A DNA stretch of 64,000 bases from Pseudomonas guangdongensis. GTDB taxonomy: Bacteria > Pseudomonadota > Gammaproteobacteria > Pseudomonadales > Pseudomonadaceae. The stretch is taken from NCBI RefSeq assembly GCF_900105885.1, contig NZ_LT629780.1:2666001-2730000 (forward strand). Reading direction: 5' to 3'. The notes under the pieces were generated by a model. That model was not told the origin of the DNA. It did no database searches and was given only the letters and a program-made list of their open reading frames with translations. Made by a program: the position numbers and the translations under genes. How positions within the stretch are numbered: the first letter of the stretch is position 1; each line of letters opens with the position of its first letter. This document shows positions 46,474 through 56,358 of this stretch, piece after piece.

Positions 46474-47430
46474 TCAGTCGCCGCCGCTCCGTCCCGGCAG
46501 CGCCGCCACTTCCGCCAGCGCCAGGCTGCCGAAGGCGGCGCTGGCGTCCACGTAGCGCAGCGCCGATTTCACATCCTTCCAGCCGACGTATTCCATCAGC
46601 GCCTTGAGGTCCCAGCCGCTGGCGCTGGCCCAGGTGGCGAAGCCGCGGCGCAGCGAGTGGCTGCTGTAGCGTTCGGCGTCGAGGCCGGCGCGGCCCAGCG
46701 CCTGGCGCAGCAGCGGGATCACGCTGTTGGCGTGCAGCCCTGCCTCGCCCAGTCGCCCCCAGCGGTCGATGCCACGAAACACCGGCCCTTCCAGCAGTCC
46801 GGCGCTGGCGATCCACGCCTGATAGGCCTGCACCGGGCACAGGCGGCGCAGCGCCGGTGCCCGGTAGTGGGTGCCGAGGTTGTCGCGGTCGCCCTTGCTG
46901 CGCGGCAGGTACAGGCTCATGCCGACGCCGGGCTGCACGCGGATGTCCTGCACCTGCAGGCGGCACAGTTCGTCGCTGCGGAACCCGCGCCAGAAGCCCA
47001 GCAGGATCAGCGCCGCATCGCGCCGGCTACGCAGCAGCGCGGTGCGATCGCCGGCCGCCTCGGCCTGCCGGGCTTCCTCTTCCAGCGTTTCCACCACCTG
47101 CTGCAGGTCGCGCAGCTGCAGCGGCTCGGCCTGCTTCTCGCGGGCCGGATGCAGGGCACGGATGCCGCGCAGGGTCTGGCGTACCAGCGGCGCCTTGGTC
47201 GGGTCGGGGAAGCCCTGGCTGTTGTGCCACTGGGCCAGCGCCGAGAGGCGCAGCTTCAGGGTGTTCAGCGACAGCTGGCCGGCATGGGCAGCCAGGTAGC
47301 GCGCCACGCTTTCGGCGGTGGCCGGCAGGAAGCCACCCCACTCCACCTCGAAGTGCTCGATGGCGGCGCGGTAGCTGCGCCGCGTGTTGTCGCGGGTGGC
47401 CGCGTGCAGGTAGCGATCCAGATCGGACAT
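46474..47430 (-). CDS. tyrosine recombinase / integrase
   Basis: A 318-residue XerC/D-size recombinase. The N-terminal SAM-like domain (about 1-90: NTRRSYRAAIEHFEVEWGGF) is followed by catalytic residues: Arg in GFWRGFRSDELCRL, Lys in SKGDRDN, His-x-x-Arg in SSHSLRRGFATWAS, a Trp in VGWKDV and the Tyr nucleophile in RYVD near 298. I start at MSDLDRYLHAATRDN (47430), since upstream codons cover the divergent promoter region. It is divergent from a KfrA-like gene across 179 bases and has no dif-like partner site that I can see. Confidence 0.88.
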   Translation of the reverse strand: MSDLDRYLHAATRDNTRRSYRAAIEHFEVEWGGFLPATAESVARYLAAHAGQLSLNTLKLRLSALAQWHNSQGFPDPTKAPLVRQTLRGIRALHPAREKQAEPLQLRDLQQVVETLEEEARQAEAAGDRTALLRSRRDAALILLGFWRGFRSDELCRLQVQDIRVQPGVGMSLYLPRSKGDRDNLGTHYRAPALRRLCPVQAYQAWIASAGLLEGPVFRGIDRWGRLGEAGLHANSVIPLLRQALGRAGLDAERYSSHSLRRGFATWASASGWDLKALMEYVGWKDVKSALRYVDASAAFGSLALAEVAALPGRSGGD

Positions 47431-47550
47431 GGGGCATTTCCCGGGCCGGTGTACCGGCATGCTGCTCGAAAGACGCCATTTTCGCCGCTTAGGCGGCGTA
47501 ATACCAGTATATCCCGCATCAATATTTATGGAAAAACGCGAAATTCTATT

Positions 47551-47595
47551 CCGTATTTGTACTGTATTTTCGTAACATGTAATACGGTACGAAAT
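47551..47595. promoter_or_regulatory. nested palindromes between integrase and kfrA-like genes
   Basis: Two overlapping inverted repeats in an AT-rich pocket: CCGTATT ... AATACGG (47551-47557 / 47581-47587) and TTTCGTA ... TACGAAA (47568-47574 / 47588-47594). They lie 15-60 bases before the KfrA-like ATG and would suit autoregulation by a KfrA-type protein. A TTGTAC-like -35 is also present. Confidence 0.55.
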
Positions 47596-47609
47596 CGACG
47601 GAGCGGCAC

Positions 47610-48659
47610 ATGGCACGCGGCGGCATCAACAAGGCATTGGTTCACAAGGCGCGGCAGGCGTTGCTTGCTCGCGGCGAGCACCCGAGCATCGACGCGGTGC
47701 GCGTCGAGCTGGGTAATACCGGCTCGAAGACCACCATTCATCGCTATTTGCGGGAGTTGGACGACGAAGGCCCACTGATTCCGGATGCACGCCCCAGCCT
47801 CAGCGACGAACTGGGCGCACTGGTCGCCGGCCTGGCCGAGCGGCTGCAGGTCGAGGCCAACGCGACCCTACAGGCCGCCGAAGCCGCCTTCGCCGAGGAG
47901 CGCAGCGGCTTGCGGAACGAGCTGGAACAGGAGCGCCGCCGCTGCGCCGAGCTGGAGGCCCAGGCGGCGCAGCAGCAGCAGGCCATGGCGGCGCTGCAGG
48001 CGGAAACGCAGCAGCTGCAGGCCCGCCTGCACGAGCAGCAGCTGGAGCTGACCCGCCTCGATCAGCTGCAGAGCGACCAGCGCATCCGCCTGGAGGAGCG
48101 CGAGCGGCAGATCGCCTCGCTGGAGGACAAGCACCGCCACGCCCGCGAGGCGCTGGAGCATTACCGTGCCTCGGTGCAGGCCCAGCGCGAGCAGGAGCAG
48201 CGACGCCACGAGGCGCAGGTGCAGCAGTTGCAGGTCGAACTGCGCCAGGGCCAGCAGGCGCTGATCGTCCGCCAGGAGGAAATCCTCCAGCTCAACCGCG
48301 ACAACGAGCGGCTGCTCGGCGAACTGCGCGGCGCCCATCGCGAGCGCAGCGAACTGCAGGAACAGCAGGCCCGGCTGGCTGGCCAGCAGAACGAGCTGCA
48401 CGCCCAGCTGGCACGGCTGGAAACCCGCAATGCCGGTCAGCAGGAGGCGCTGGAGCGTCTGGAGCAGAGCCGCCAGGCGCTCGGCGACGAGCTGGAGCAG
48501 GCGCGGCGCCGCGAAGTCGAACAACTGCGCCAGGCCCAGCAGACGGAGCAGGCCCTGCAGGTCGCCCTGGCCCGCTGCGAGGCGGAGCTGCAGCTATTGC
48601 GTCAGGCGCGGCAGGCGGCAAGTACCGCGCCCGGCGCTGCGCAGGGGGCACAGGAGTAG
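47610..48659 (+). CDS. KfrA-like DNA-binding coiled-coil protein
   Basis: A 349-residue protein with a KfrA N-terminal DNA-binding domain (about 1-70: NKALVHKARQALLARGEHPS and NTGSKTTIHRYLRELDD) followed by a very long alpha-helical coiled coil from about 80 to 335, rich in Gln, Glu, Leu and Arg. Plasmid KfrA proteins are autoregulators whose coiled coil forms nucleoid-like scaffolds and aids plasmid partition. Here the gene is chromosomal-looking and divergent from a tyrosine recombinase, so a role in controlling that recombinase or in DNA bridging at its site is plausible but unproven. Confidence 0.85.
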   Translation: MARGGINKALVHKARQALLARGEHPSIDAVRVELGNTGSKTTIHRYLRELDDEGPLIPDARPSLSDELGALVAGLAERLQVEANATLQAAEAAFAEERSGLRNELEQERRRCAELEAQAAQQQQAMAALQAETQQLQARLHEQQLELTRLDQLQSDQRIRLEERERQIASLEDKHRHAREALEHYRASVQAQREQEQRRHEAQVQQLQVELRQGQQALIVRQEEILQLNRDNERLLGELRGAHRERSELQEQQARLAGQQNELHAQLARLETRNAGQQEALERLEQSRQALGDELEQARRREVEQLRQAQQTEQALQVALARCEAELQLLRQARQAASTAPGAAQGAQE

Positions 48660-49001
48660 CAGCCCGCAGGGTACCGCCAGTACCGCAGCGCGCGGAGCCC
48701 TCTGTCTTCGCCGCACGCAGGTGGCGGCGCGGGCGCGCACAACCGGCGCCCCCATCGCAGCCTCCGCGCCGGCGCAAGGACATGGATGCCCTGCCGCACA
48801 GTGAAATATGCAGCGGCATCCGTAGCCGTTGTACCGGCGCCGCGATAGCCCGAACGGCGCCGGGGCTGGCCTCCTGCGGGATCTCGCCCGCGTCCTCTAC
48901 CCGCCCCGCGCCACACTGCGCCATCCGGTCGCTCCGGGGCGCGGGGCGCCTGTGCTATGTTGCGCGACCTGTCACCCATGCATCTTTCTGGAGCCTCCCG
49001 C
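48660..49001. other. gap between kfrA-like and copper chaperone genes
   Basis: 342 bases of GC-rich DNA. Short open frames occur on both strands but none has a ribosome site and a familiar product. A TATGTT at 48956 could be a -10 for the copper chaperone gene. I see no hairpin terminator after the kfrA-like gene. Confidence 0.4.
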
Positions 49002-49508
49002 ATGCCGATCCGCCCCCTGACCCTGGCCGCCCTGCTGGCCTGTGCCCTGCCGGTCTTCGCGCACGACTACAAGGTCGGCGACCTGCAGATCGACCACCCG
49101 TGGTCCCGCGAGCTGCCGCCCAACGCCCCGGCGGGCGCGGCCTACTTCACCCTGCACAACGGCGCGGCGCAGGCCGACCGCCTGCTGGGCGCCAGCACAC
49201 CGCGCGCCGAACACAGCGAGCTGCACAACCACGTGCATCGCGACGGGCTGATGAAGATGGAAGAAGTGCCCAGCGTCGAGGTACCGGCGCAGGGCGAGGT
49301 GCGTTTCCAGCCGGGCGGCCTGCACGTCATGCTGTTCGGCCTCAAGCAGCCGCTCAAGGCCGGCGAGCACTTCCCGCTGACCCTGGAGTTCGAGAAGGCC
49401 GGCAAGGTCGAGGTGCAGGTTCAGGTGGAAAGCGCCGAGGCCCGGGTACCGACCGGGCACGGCGAGCATGAGGGGCACGCCGGCGGGCATGGTCACGGCC
49501 AGCACTGA
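49002..49508 (+). CDS. PCu(A)C-family periplasmic copper chaperone
   Basis: A 168-residue exported protein (signal peptide about 1-20, ending VFA) that holds Cu(I) and supplies cytochrome oxidase or detoxification systems. The family motif H-M-x10-M-x21-H-x-M is visible as ELHNHVHRDGLMKMEE and, further on, GGLHVMLFGL. A His-rich tail (EHEGHAGGHGHGQH) could bind extra metal. I start at the ATG at 49002, which gives a proper signal peptide and has GGAG about ten bases upstream; the open frame extends to 48957. A terminator lies after it. Confidence 0.9.
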   Translation: MPIRPLTLAALLACALPVFAHDYKVGDLQIDHPWSRELPPNAPAGAAYFTLHNGAAQADRLLGASTPRAEHSELHNHVHRDGLMKMEEVPSVEVPAQGEVRFQPGGLHVMLFGLKQPLKAGEHFPLTLEFEKAGKVEVQVQVESAEARVPTGHGEHEGHAGGHGHGQH

Positions 49509-49528
49509 GCCGCGGCGGCATTAATGCA

Positions 49529-49554
49529 AACGGGGAGCCCATGGGCTCCCCGTT
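49529..49554. terminator. bidirectional terminator between copper chaperone and gor
   Basis: A perfect palindrome AACGGGGAGC-CCATGG-GCTCCCCGTT between two convergent genes, with short A/T flanks. It is likely to serve both strands. Confidence 0.75.
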
Positions 49555-49585
49555 GCGTTGCGGACTACCGCTCGCCGCTGGCGAC

Positions 49586-50944
49586 TCAGTCGGCGCGCGG
49601 GCTGCGCAAGGTGACGAACTCCTCGGCGGCGGTCGGGTGGATGCCGATGGTCTCGTCGAACAACGCCTTGGTGGCGCCGGCCTTGAGCGCCACCGCCAGA
49701 CCCTGGACGATCTCCCCGGCCTCCGGGCCGACCATGTGGCAGCCCAGCACCCGGTCGCTGTCGGCATCCACCACCAGCTTCATCAGGGTGCGCTCCTGAC
49801 CGTCGCCGAGGGTCAGCTTCATCGGCCGGAAGCGGCTCTCGAATACTTTCACAGCATGCCCCTGCTCGCGCGCCTGCTGCTCGCTGAGGCCGACGGTGGC
49901 GATGTTCGGCAAGCTGAACACCGCGGTGGGGATCAGCGCGTAGTCCACCGGCCGGTATTCCTCGGGGCGGAACAGCCGGCGCGCCACCGCCATGCCTTCG
50001 GCCAGCGCCACCGGGGTCAGCTGCACGCGGCCGATCACGTCGCCGATGGCGAGGATCGACGGCGCGCTGGTGCGATACTCGTCGTCCACGGCGATGAAGC
50101 CGCGCGCATCCAGGGCCACGCCGGCGTTTTCCAGCCCGAGGTCGTCGAGCATCGGCCGCCGGCCGGTGGCGTAGAACACGCAGTCGGCCTCCAGCTGGCG
50201 ACCGTCGCGCAGGGTGGCGCACAGGCTGCCGTCGGCCTGACGCTCGATGCGCTCGATGTCGCTGTTGAACTGCAGGTCCAGACCCTTCTTGCCCAGCTCC
50301 TCTTCCAGATGGCAGCGCACCGCTTCGTCGAAGCCGCGCAGGAAGCGCTCGCCGCGGTACAGCAGCGTGGTCTGCGCGCCGAAACCGTTGAAGATCGAGG
50401 CGAATTCGACGGCGATGTAACCGCCGCCGACCACCAGCACCCGCCGCGGCAGCTGCGCCAGGTGGAACACCTCGTTGGAGGTGATCGCCAGCTCGCGACC
50501 GGGGATCTCCGGCACCTGCGGCCAGCCGCCGACGGCTATCAGGATGTGTTCGGCGCTGTAGCGCCGGCCGTCCACTTCCACTTCGTGGGGGCCGAGGATG
50601 CGGGTGTGGCCTTCCAGCAGGGTCACGCCGCTGTTGACCAGCAGGTTGCGGTAGATGCCGTTGAGTCGCTGGATTTCGCGGTTCTTGTTGGCGATCAGGG
50701 TCGGCCAGTCGAACTGCGCGCCGTCCAGCGACCAGCCGAAGCCGCGCGCCTGTTCCAGCTCCTCGGCGACGTGGGCACCGTAGACCATCAGCTTCTTCGG
50801 CACGCAGCCGACGTTGACGCAGGTGCCGCCCAGGTAGCGGCTCTCGGCCACCGCCACGCGGGCGCCGAAGCCGGCGGCGAAGCGGCTGGCACGCACTCCG
50901 CCGGAGCCTGCGCCGATCACAAACAGGTCGAAATCGAATGCCAT
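49586..50944 (-). CDS. gor: glutathione-disulfide reductase
   Basis: A 452-residue FAD/NADPH disulfide reductase that keeps glutathione reduced. FAD loop [19 protein letters not shown] near 9, redox pair [13 protein letters not shown] near 40, NADPH loop [19 protein letters not shown] near 170 and the C-terminal HPTAAEEFV near 437 with the catalytic His-Glu are all present. The ATG at 50944 has an AGGAGACTCG ribosome site. It is followed (minus strand) by a terminator shared with the copper chaperone gene, and lies downstream of galU. Confidence 0.96.
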   Translation of the reverse strand: MAFDFDLFVIGAGSGGVRASRFAAGFGARVAVAESRYLGGTCVNVGCVPKKLMVYGAHVAEELEQARGFGWSLDGAQFDWPTLIANKNREIQRLNGIYRNLLVNSGVTLLEGHTRILGPHEVEVDGRRYSAEHILIAVGGWPQVPEIPGRELAITSNEVFHLAQLPRRVLVVGGGYIAVEFASIFNGFGAQTTLLYRGERFLRGFDEAVRCHLEEELGKKGLDLQFNSDIERIERQADGSLCATLRDGRQLEADCVFYATGRRPMLDDLGLENAGVALDARGFIAVDDEYRTSAPSILAIGDVIGRVQLTPVALAEGMAVARRLFRPEEYRPVDYALIPTAVFSLPNIATVGLSEQQAREQGHAVKVFESRFRPMKLTLGDGQERTLMKLVVDADSDRVLGCHMVGPEAGEIVQGLAVALKAGATKALFDETIGIHPTAAEEFVTLRSPRAD

Positions 50945-50990
50945 GTCGAGTCTCCTTTTTCGTTGCCGGGCAGGATACCACCGGCCGAAA

Positions 50991-51027
50991 CGAAACTGCC
51001 CCGACCGGAACGGGCGGGGCAGTTTCG
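50991..51027 (-). terminator. terminator after galU
   Basis: A perfect 13-bp stem, CGAAACTGCCCCG and CGGGGCAGTTTCG, with an 11-base loop, 24 bases after the galU stop. It isolates galU from gor on the minus strand. Confidence 0.85.
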
Positions 51028-51050
51028 CGGCGCAAGCGGAAGCGGCGGAA

Positions 51051-51890
51051 TCAGTAGGCCTTGCCGGCCTTGTAGAGATTCTCGTAGCAGAAGTTGGTGG
51101 CCTCGATGAAGCCCTCGGCGCTGCCGCAGTCGAAGCGCTTACCCTTGAACTTGTAGGCCAGCACGCAACCGTCCTGGGCCTGACGCATCAGCGCATCGGT
51201 GATCTGGATCTCGCCGCCCTTGCCGGGCGGGGTCTGCTCGATCAGCTCGAAGATGTCCGGAGTGAGGATGTAGCGGCCGATGATCGCCAGGTTGGAGGGC
51301 GCGTCTTCCGGCTTGGGCTTCTCGACCATGGTATGCACGCGGAAGATGTCGTCGCGGATCATCTCGCCGGCGATCACCCCGTACTTGTGGGTGTCTTCCG
51401 GCGGCACTTCCTGGATGGCGACGATCGAGCAGCGGAACTGCTTGTACAGCTTGACCATCTGCGCCAGCACGCCGTCGCCGTCCATGTTCAGGCACAGGTC
51501 GTCGGCCAGCACCACGGCGAACGGCTCGTCGCCGATCAGCGGACGACCGGTGAGGATCGCGTGGCCCAGGCCCTTCATCTCGATCTGCCGGGTGTAGGAG
51601 AAGGTGCACTCGTCGATCAGACGGCGAATGCCGACCAGGTACTTCTCCTTGTCGGTGTCGCGGATCTGCTCTTCCAGCTCGTAGCTGATGTCGAAGTGAT
51701 CCTCGATGGCGCGCTTGCCGCGCCCGGTGACGATGGAAATCTCCCGCAGGCCGGCGTCCAGCGCCTCCTCGGCCGCGTACTGGATCAGTGGCTTGTTCAC
51801 CACCGGCAACATTTCCTTGGGCATGGCCTTGGTTGCGGGCAGGAAGCGGGTGCCATAACCAGCTGCCGGGAAGAGACACTTCTTGATCAT
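51051..51890 (-). CDS. galU: UTP-glucose-1-phosphate uridylyltransferase GalU
   Basis: A 279-residue nucleotidyltransferase making UDP-glucose for LPS core, trehalose and exopolysaccharide. The nucleotide loop is [21 protein letters not shown] at the start (CLFP, then [10 protein letters not shown]), with [13 protein letters not shown] near 125 (metal-binding Asp) and [19 protein letters not shown] near 190. Length and start fit the family. It stands alone between two terminators. Confidence 0.96.
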   Translation of the reverse strand: MIKKCLFPAAGYGTRFLPATKAMPKEMLPVVNKPLIQYAAEEALDAGLREISIVTGRGKRAIEDHFDISYELEEQIRDTDKEKYLVGIRRLIDECTFSYTRQIEMKGLGHAILTGRPLIGDEPFAVVLADDLCLNMDGDGVLAQMVKLYKQFRCSIVAIQEVPPEDTHKYGVIAGEMIRDDIFRVHTMVEKPKPEDAPSNLAIIGRYILTPDIFELIEQTPPGKGGEIQITDALMRQAQDGCVLAYKFKGKRFDCGSAEGFIEATNFCYENLYKAGKAY

Positions 51891-52079
51891 GATGAGCGGA
51901 ACCTTGGAGTTGGAAGTACCGGGGGCGGCAGTCTAATCAGCCGACCAGCGGCTTACAACGGACAAATGGGCGAGCCGCCTTAAGCATCGATTAAGCCGGC
52001 GTGGCTAGGCTGTGCGATCATCGCAAACGCCACATGGCGCCCATCCAGAACAATAACTCGATCACAAGGAAGCCTCCCC

Positions 52080-53915
52080 ATGGCGCACGCTGCACCGCGT
52101 CGTACCGATGCCTTTTATTGGCTGCTCACCTGGCTCGCGCTGGCCCTCCATCTGGGACGCTTCTTCGAGCTGGCCGCCGCTCCGCTGCTGGCCGTCTACC
52201 AACTGGTGCTGATCGGTAGCTATGCCCTGCTGTTCGTCGCGCCGATCTGGGCGCTGAGCCGCCTGGCGGGCCGCTTCGCGCCCAGGGCCGGCGCCGTGCT
52301 GTCGGTGCTGCTGGCCGGCGCTGTGCAACTGGCGCTGTATGGCGATCACCTGCTCTGGCAGCTGTACGGCTTCCACCTCAACGGTTTCGTCTGGAACATC
52401 CTCACCACTCCGGGCGGCATCGCCGCGCTGGGTTCCTCCGCGTCCACCGAGCGCGAGGTGGCCCTGCTGGCCGCCGGACTGTTCGCCCTGCAGGGCGCGC
52501 TGCGCCTGCTGGCTGCCGCACTGGCCCGCCGCGCGCTGCCGGCGCCGCGCCTGGCCTGGGTGCTGCCGCTGTTCGTCGTCGCCACCCTCGGCGAGCGGAT
52601 CAGCTATGGCGTCAGCCACTTCTACGGCTACAGCCCGCTGCTGGAGAACGCCCAGCGCATGCCCTTCTACCAGCCGCTGACCATGCGCCGGGTGCTGGAG
52701 AAGCAGTTCGGCCTGGAGCGCCCGCAGCGCCTGGAAGTCGCCAGCGCCAAGCTCGACGGCCAGCTGCGCTATCCGCAGGCGCCGCTGCGCATCGAGGCGC
52801 CGGCCAAGCCGCTGAATATCGTCTGGCTGGTCGCCGAATCCTGGCGCGCCGACACCCTGAACGCGCGGGTGATGCCGCAGACCCACGCCTTCGCCCAGCG
52901 CGCCCAGCACTTCACCCGCCATTTCTCCGGTGGCAACGGTACGCGCATCGGCATGTTCAGCCAGTTCTACGGCCTGCCGGCCAACCTGTGGTTCCCGGTG
53001 CTCGACGCCCGCGTCGGCAGCCCGCTGATCGACGTGCTGCAGCAGCAGGACTACCAGATCAAGCTGTTCACCAGCGCGCGCTTCAGCTACCCGGAATTCG
53101 ACAAGACGCTGTTCGTCAAGGTGCCGCGCGAGCAGATGGTCGAGGACGATCAGGGCGAAACCTGGGCCCGCGACCGGCGCAACGTCGACAACCTGCTGAA
53201 GTTCGTCGAGCAGCGCGATCCGGCCCGGCCGTTCATGACCTTCCTGTTCTTCGAGTCGCCGCACGCCAACTACAACTTCCCGCCCGAGTCGGTGATCGAG
53301 CCGGACTACCTGCCCGACTTCAGCTACGCCAGCATGGACCTTACGCGCGACATCAAGGGCATCCACAACCGCTACCTCAATGCCGTACACCACCTGGACA
53401 GCCAACTGGCGCGAGTCACCGCACATCTGGAGAAGAACGGCCTGCTGGACAACACCCTGGTGGTGATCACCGGCGACCATGGGGAAGAGTTCATGGAAAA
53501 GGGCCGCTGGGGCCACAACTCCACCTTCGTCGACGAGCAGATCCGCGTACCGCTGGTGCTCTGGGTACCCGGCCGCGCGGCGCATCTGGAAGACCTGCGC
53601 ACCAGCCACATGGACCTGCTGCCGACCGTGCTGCCGCTGCTCGGCGTGCAGAATCCCAGCCAGGACTACGCCGTCGGCCGCAGCCTGTTCTCGGCGCAGC
53701 CGAACCGCCTGCTGCTGGCCGGCAACTGGGATCGCCTGGCCTTCCTCGGCGAGCAGCACAAGCTGGTGCTGCCGTTCACCAGCGGCAGCTTCGTCGGCCT
53801 GGACGTCAGCCACGCCGACGACCGTCAGGTGCTCGACAGCAGCAAGGTTCTGCAGAACAAGCTGCCGGCGATCCAGGCGGAAATGAGCAGCCTGCGGCGC
53901 TTCCTCGCCCACTGA
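52080..53915 (+). CDS. YejM/PbgA-like inner-membrane sulfatase-family protein
   Basis: A 611-residue protein with an N-terminal membrane domain of about five helices (to about 200, DUF3413-like) and a periplasmic alkaline-phosphatase-fold domain (about 245-590). The latter has NIVWLVAESWRADTLNA near 248, SGGNGTRIGMFSQFYGL near 290, FMTFLFFESPHANYNFPP near 385 and VVITGDHGEEFMEKG near 465. E. coli YejM (PbgA) controls LpxC stability and thus LPS amount; enzymatic activity there is vestigial. The ATG at 52080 follows AAGGAAGCC. It may instead be a related phosphoethanolamine-type hydrolase. Confidence 0.88.
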   Translation: MAHAAPRRTDAFYWLLTWLALALHLGRFFELAAAPLLAVYQLVLIGSYALLFVAPIWALSRLAGRFAPRAGAVLSVLLAGAVQLALYGDHLLWQLYGFHLNGFVWNILTTPGGIAALGSSASTEREVALLAAGLFALQGALRLLAAALARRALPAPRLAWVLPLFVVATLGERISYGVSHFYGYSPLLENAQRMPFYQPLTMRRVLEKQFGLERPQRLEVASAKLDGQLRYPQAPLRIEAPAKPLNIVWLVAESWRADTLNARVMPQTHAFAQRAQHFTRHFSGGNGTRIGMFSQFYGLPANLWFPVLDARVGSPLIDVLQQQDYQIKLFTSARFSYPEFDKTLFVKVPREQMVEDDQGETWARDRRNVDNLLKFVEQRDPARPFMTFLFFESPHANYNFPPESVIEPDYLPDFSYASMDLTRDIKGIHNRYLNAVHHLDSQLARVTAHLEKNGLLDNTLVVITGDHGEEFMEKGRWGHNSTFVDEQIRVPLVLWVPGRAAHLEDLRTSHMDLLPTVLPLLGVQNPSQDYAVGRSLFSAQPNRLLLAGNWDRLAFLGEQHKLVLPFTSGSFVGLDVSHADDRQVLDSSKVLQNKLPAIQAEMSSLRRFLAH

Positions 53916-54044
53916 GCCGGGCTGTCACACCAGCCACCGCGTCCTCTCTCTTGCCCCGCGACAGCCCGGCATCCTTGCCGTTGCCGCGGGGCATCGCCCC
54001 TCTCGCACTGATTACCGAATGGCACGATCTTTCAAGCGTGAAGG

Positions 54045-54069
54045 TTTACCAATAATTCATTATGGTAAA
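54045..54069. repeat. AT-rich inverted repeat at the copS 3' end
   Basis: TTTACCA and TGGTAAA are separated by 11 bases, in AT-rich DNA between the convergent sulfatase-like gene and copS. It may act as a terminator for copS; the stem is weak in GC. Confidence 0.4.
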
Positions 54070-54107
54070 TAAAGACTCGTAAACTGGTGCTTGGTCGGTG
54101 CGGCGGC

Positions 54108-55478
54108 TCAGTGTTGCCGTGGCAGCTCCAGCACGAAACGGGTCAGTTCGTGGGCAGACTCGCAGGCGATACGGCCACGGTGGGCTTCGAGGATCGAGCG
54201 GGTGATCGCCAGGCCGAGACCGGCCTGGCCGCCCTCTTCGCGGCGTGCCGGATCGATGCGGTAGAAACGGTCGAACAGCCGCGCGCGATGGGCCTCGTCG
54301 ATCGCCGGCCCCGGATTCTCCACACTCAGGCGCAGCACCTCGTCCACCGCGACGATTCGCACCACGATGCAGCCCCCGGGCGGGGTGTAGCGCAGCGCGT
54401 TGGACAGCACATTGGACAGCGCCCGGCGCAGCATGCCCTCGTCGCCCTCGACCCAGCCCTCCCCGCAGCGCTGCAACCGGATATCGCCCTCCTCGGCCAG
54501 CCAGCGGTAGTAGTCGAGCAGGCCGTCGACCAGCCCATGCAGGGCCAGGCGGCGGCGCTCCGGAACGATCAGGCCGTTGTCGGCCTTGGCCAGGAACAGC
54601 ATGTCGTCGATCATCCGCGCCATGCGCTTCACGTCGTCGAGATTGCCGTACAGCGCCTCCCGGTACTCCTCCAGGCTGCGCGCGCGGCCGAGCACCACCT
54701 CGGTCCGGGTGATCAGTTGGGTCAGCGGCGTGCGCAGCTCGTGGGCGATGTCGGCGGAGAAGTTCGATAGCCGCACGAAGGCTTCGTCCAGGCGCGCCAG
54801 CATGTCGTTGAAGGCATCCACCAGCGGGCGCAGCTCCACCGGCACGGCCGCCAGGGGGATCCGCTCCTTGAGCGAGCGCGCCGAGACCTGGGTGGCCACT
54901 TGGGTCACCTCGCGCAGCGGACGCAGACCGCTGCGCGCCACCAGCCAGCCGAGCCCAGCGCTGAGCAGAGCGCAGATGCCCAGCGCCATCCATAGCCAGC
55001 GCCCCAGTTCGGCGAAGAACGCCGCATGATGGGTCACATCCAGCCCCAGCAGCAGGGTCAGCGGCCGCTCCGCGCCGGGCGGCGTCAACGGCGCGCGCAG
55101 GCCGCGCAGCAGGCGGCCGTCCTCGCGCCACTCCCAGAACGGCGCCGGATCGTGGAGGAACCGCGGAGGAATCGCCTTGCCCGGCGGCTCGGCGAACAGC
55201 TCGCGCCCGCTGGCATCGACGATCCGCGCGCGCAGGTCCTGATGGGCGCCGAGCAGGGCATGCAGCTGCGGCTGTAGGGCGGCGAGGTCGCCGCGTCCTT
55301 GCAGACTGCCGAACAGGCGCTGGCTGGCCTGCAGTTTCTCGTGCAGGGCGTGGCGGTCCAGCTCGATGAAGTGCTCGCGGCTCAGGTGCTGCACCGCCAG
55401 GCCGGCGGCCAGCAGCACGCCGGTCAGCGCCAGCATGAACAGCACGCCGAGCCGCGCGGTCAGCGACAGACGAGCCAT
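54108..55478 (-). CDS. copS: heavy-metal sensor histidine kinase CopS/CusS-like
   Basis: A 456-residue membrane kinase. Helices at about 10-30 and 165-190 enclose a periplasmic sensor domain; then HAMP (about 190-235), the phospho-His in FSADIAHELRTPLTQL near 247, N-box NVLSNALRYTPPGG near 355, SVENPGPAID (CusS-type) and a G-box GQAGLGLAITRSI near 415. It should sense periplasmic copper or silver and phosphorylate CopR. Its ATG overlaps the copR stop by one base (TGATG). The copA gene for its likely target lies upstream, divergent. Confidence 0.92.
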   Translation of the reverse strand: MARLSLTARLGVLFMLALTGVLLAAGLAVQHLSREHFIELDRHALHEKLQASQRLFGSLQGRGDLAALQPQLHALLGAHQDLRARIVDASGRELFAEPPGKAIPPRFLHDPAPFWEWREDGRLLRGLRAPLTPPGAERPLTLLLGLDVTHHAAFFAELGRWLWMALGICALLSAGLGWLVARSGLRPLREVTQVATQVSARSLKERIPLAAVPVELRPLVDAFNDMLARLDEAFVRLSNFSADIAHELRTPLTQLITRTEVVLGRARSLEEYREALYGNLDDVKRMARMIDDMLFLAKADNGLIVPERRRLALHGLVDGLLDYYRWLAEEGDIRLQRCGEGWVEGDEGMLRRALSNVLSNALRYTPPGGCIVVRIVAVDEVLRLSVENPGPAIDEAHRARLFDRFYRIDPARREEGGQAGLGLAITRSILEAHRGRIACESAHELTRFVLELPRQH

Positions 55479-56155
55479 CACTCGGGCAGGTCCAGCCGGT
55501 AGCCCATGCCGCGCACGGTATGGATCAGCTTGGGCGAGAAATCGTCGTCTATCTTCAGCCTCAGGCGGCGAATCGCCACCTCGATGACGTTGGTATCGCT
55601 GTCGAAGTTCATATCCCAGACCTGCGAGGCGATCAGCGACTTGGGCAGCACCTCGCCGCGCCTGCGCAGCAGCAGTTCGAGCAGGGCGAACTCCTTGGCG
55701 GTCAGCTCGATGCGCCGCCCGGCACGCACCGCGCGGCGCTTGAGCAGGTCCACTTCCAGATCGGCGATCTGCAGGCAGGTCGGCTGTGCGCTGACCTGAC
55801 CGCGACGCAGCAGGCTGCGCACCCGCGCCAGCAGCTCGGCGAAGGCGAACGGCTTGACCAGGTAGTCGTCGGCGCCCAGCTCCAGCCCCTTGACCCGGTC
55901 GTCGACGCCATCGCGCGCGGTGAGAAACAGCACCGGCAGCTCCAGCCCGGCGGCGCGCAGGCGTTGCAGCACCGCCCAGCCGTCCAGTTCCGGCAGCATC
56001 ACATCGAGAATCAGCAGGTCGTGCCCGCCGCCCAGCAGCGCGTGCAGTGCGGCGGCGCCGTCCGGCGCCCGCTCGACGGAAAATCCCGCCTCGCACAGCC
56101 CTTGTTGCAGATAGGCGGCGATCTTCGGATCGTCCTCGGCCAGCAGAATTTGCAT
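55478..56155 (-). CDS. copR: copper response regulator CopR
   Basis: A 225-residue OmpR/PhoB-type regulator. The receiver domain starts [18 protein letters not shown], with the phosphoacceptor Asp in [14 protein letters not shown] near 51 and Lys in DYLVKPFAF near 101. The winged-helix domain (about 130-222) has [16 protein letters not shown] and [18 protein letters not shown] start at 56155 (MQILLAED) rather than the upstream 56209 because receiver domains begin here. It is divergent from copAB; a CopR-like box lies between them. Confidence 0.93.
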   Translation of the reverse strand: MQILLAEDDPKIAAYLQQGLCEAGFSVERAPDGAAALHALLGGGHDLLILDVMLPELDGWAVLQRLRAAGLELPVLFLTARDGVDDRVKGLELGADDYLVKPFAFAELLARVRSLLRRGQVSAQPTCLQIADLEVDLLKRRAVRAGRRIELTAKEFALLELLLRRRGEVLPKSLIASQVWDMNFDSDTNVIEVAIRRLRLKIDDDFSPKLIHTVRGMGYRLDLPE

Positions 56156-56225
56156 GGTGCACCTCTCACTCATCCCGCGCGCATTGTGCAGCGCACGCCT
56201 CATACTCACCAGTCGCCGCGCCGAG

Positions 56226-56241
56226 CTGACAGAACGGTAAT
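56226..56241 (+). promoter_or_regulatory. CopR-like box in the copR-copA interval
   Basis: CTGACA-GAACG-GTAAT has the shape CTGACA-N5-GTAAT that I recall being described for Pseudomonas CopR targets. A second TTACCGACAG lies 14 bases on. TATGCT (56275-56280) about 80 bases before the copA ATG could be its -10. Confidence 0.55.
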
Positions 56242-56358
56242 CTTCGCCTCAGCTTACCGACAGCCAGGCACCTCTATGCTTAGTTCAGGGTGCCTTTGCA
56301 CCCTCTGTGCGACACGACACGCCCGTGCCACCCATACCGCCCAGACAGGAAGGAACCC

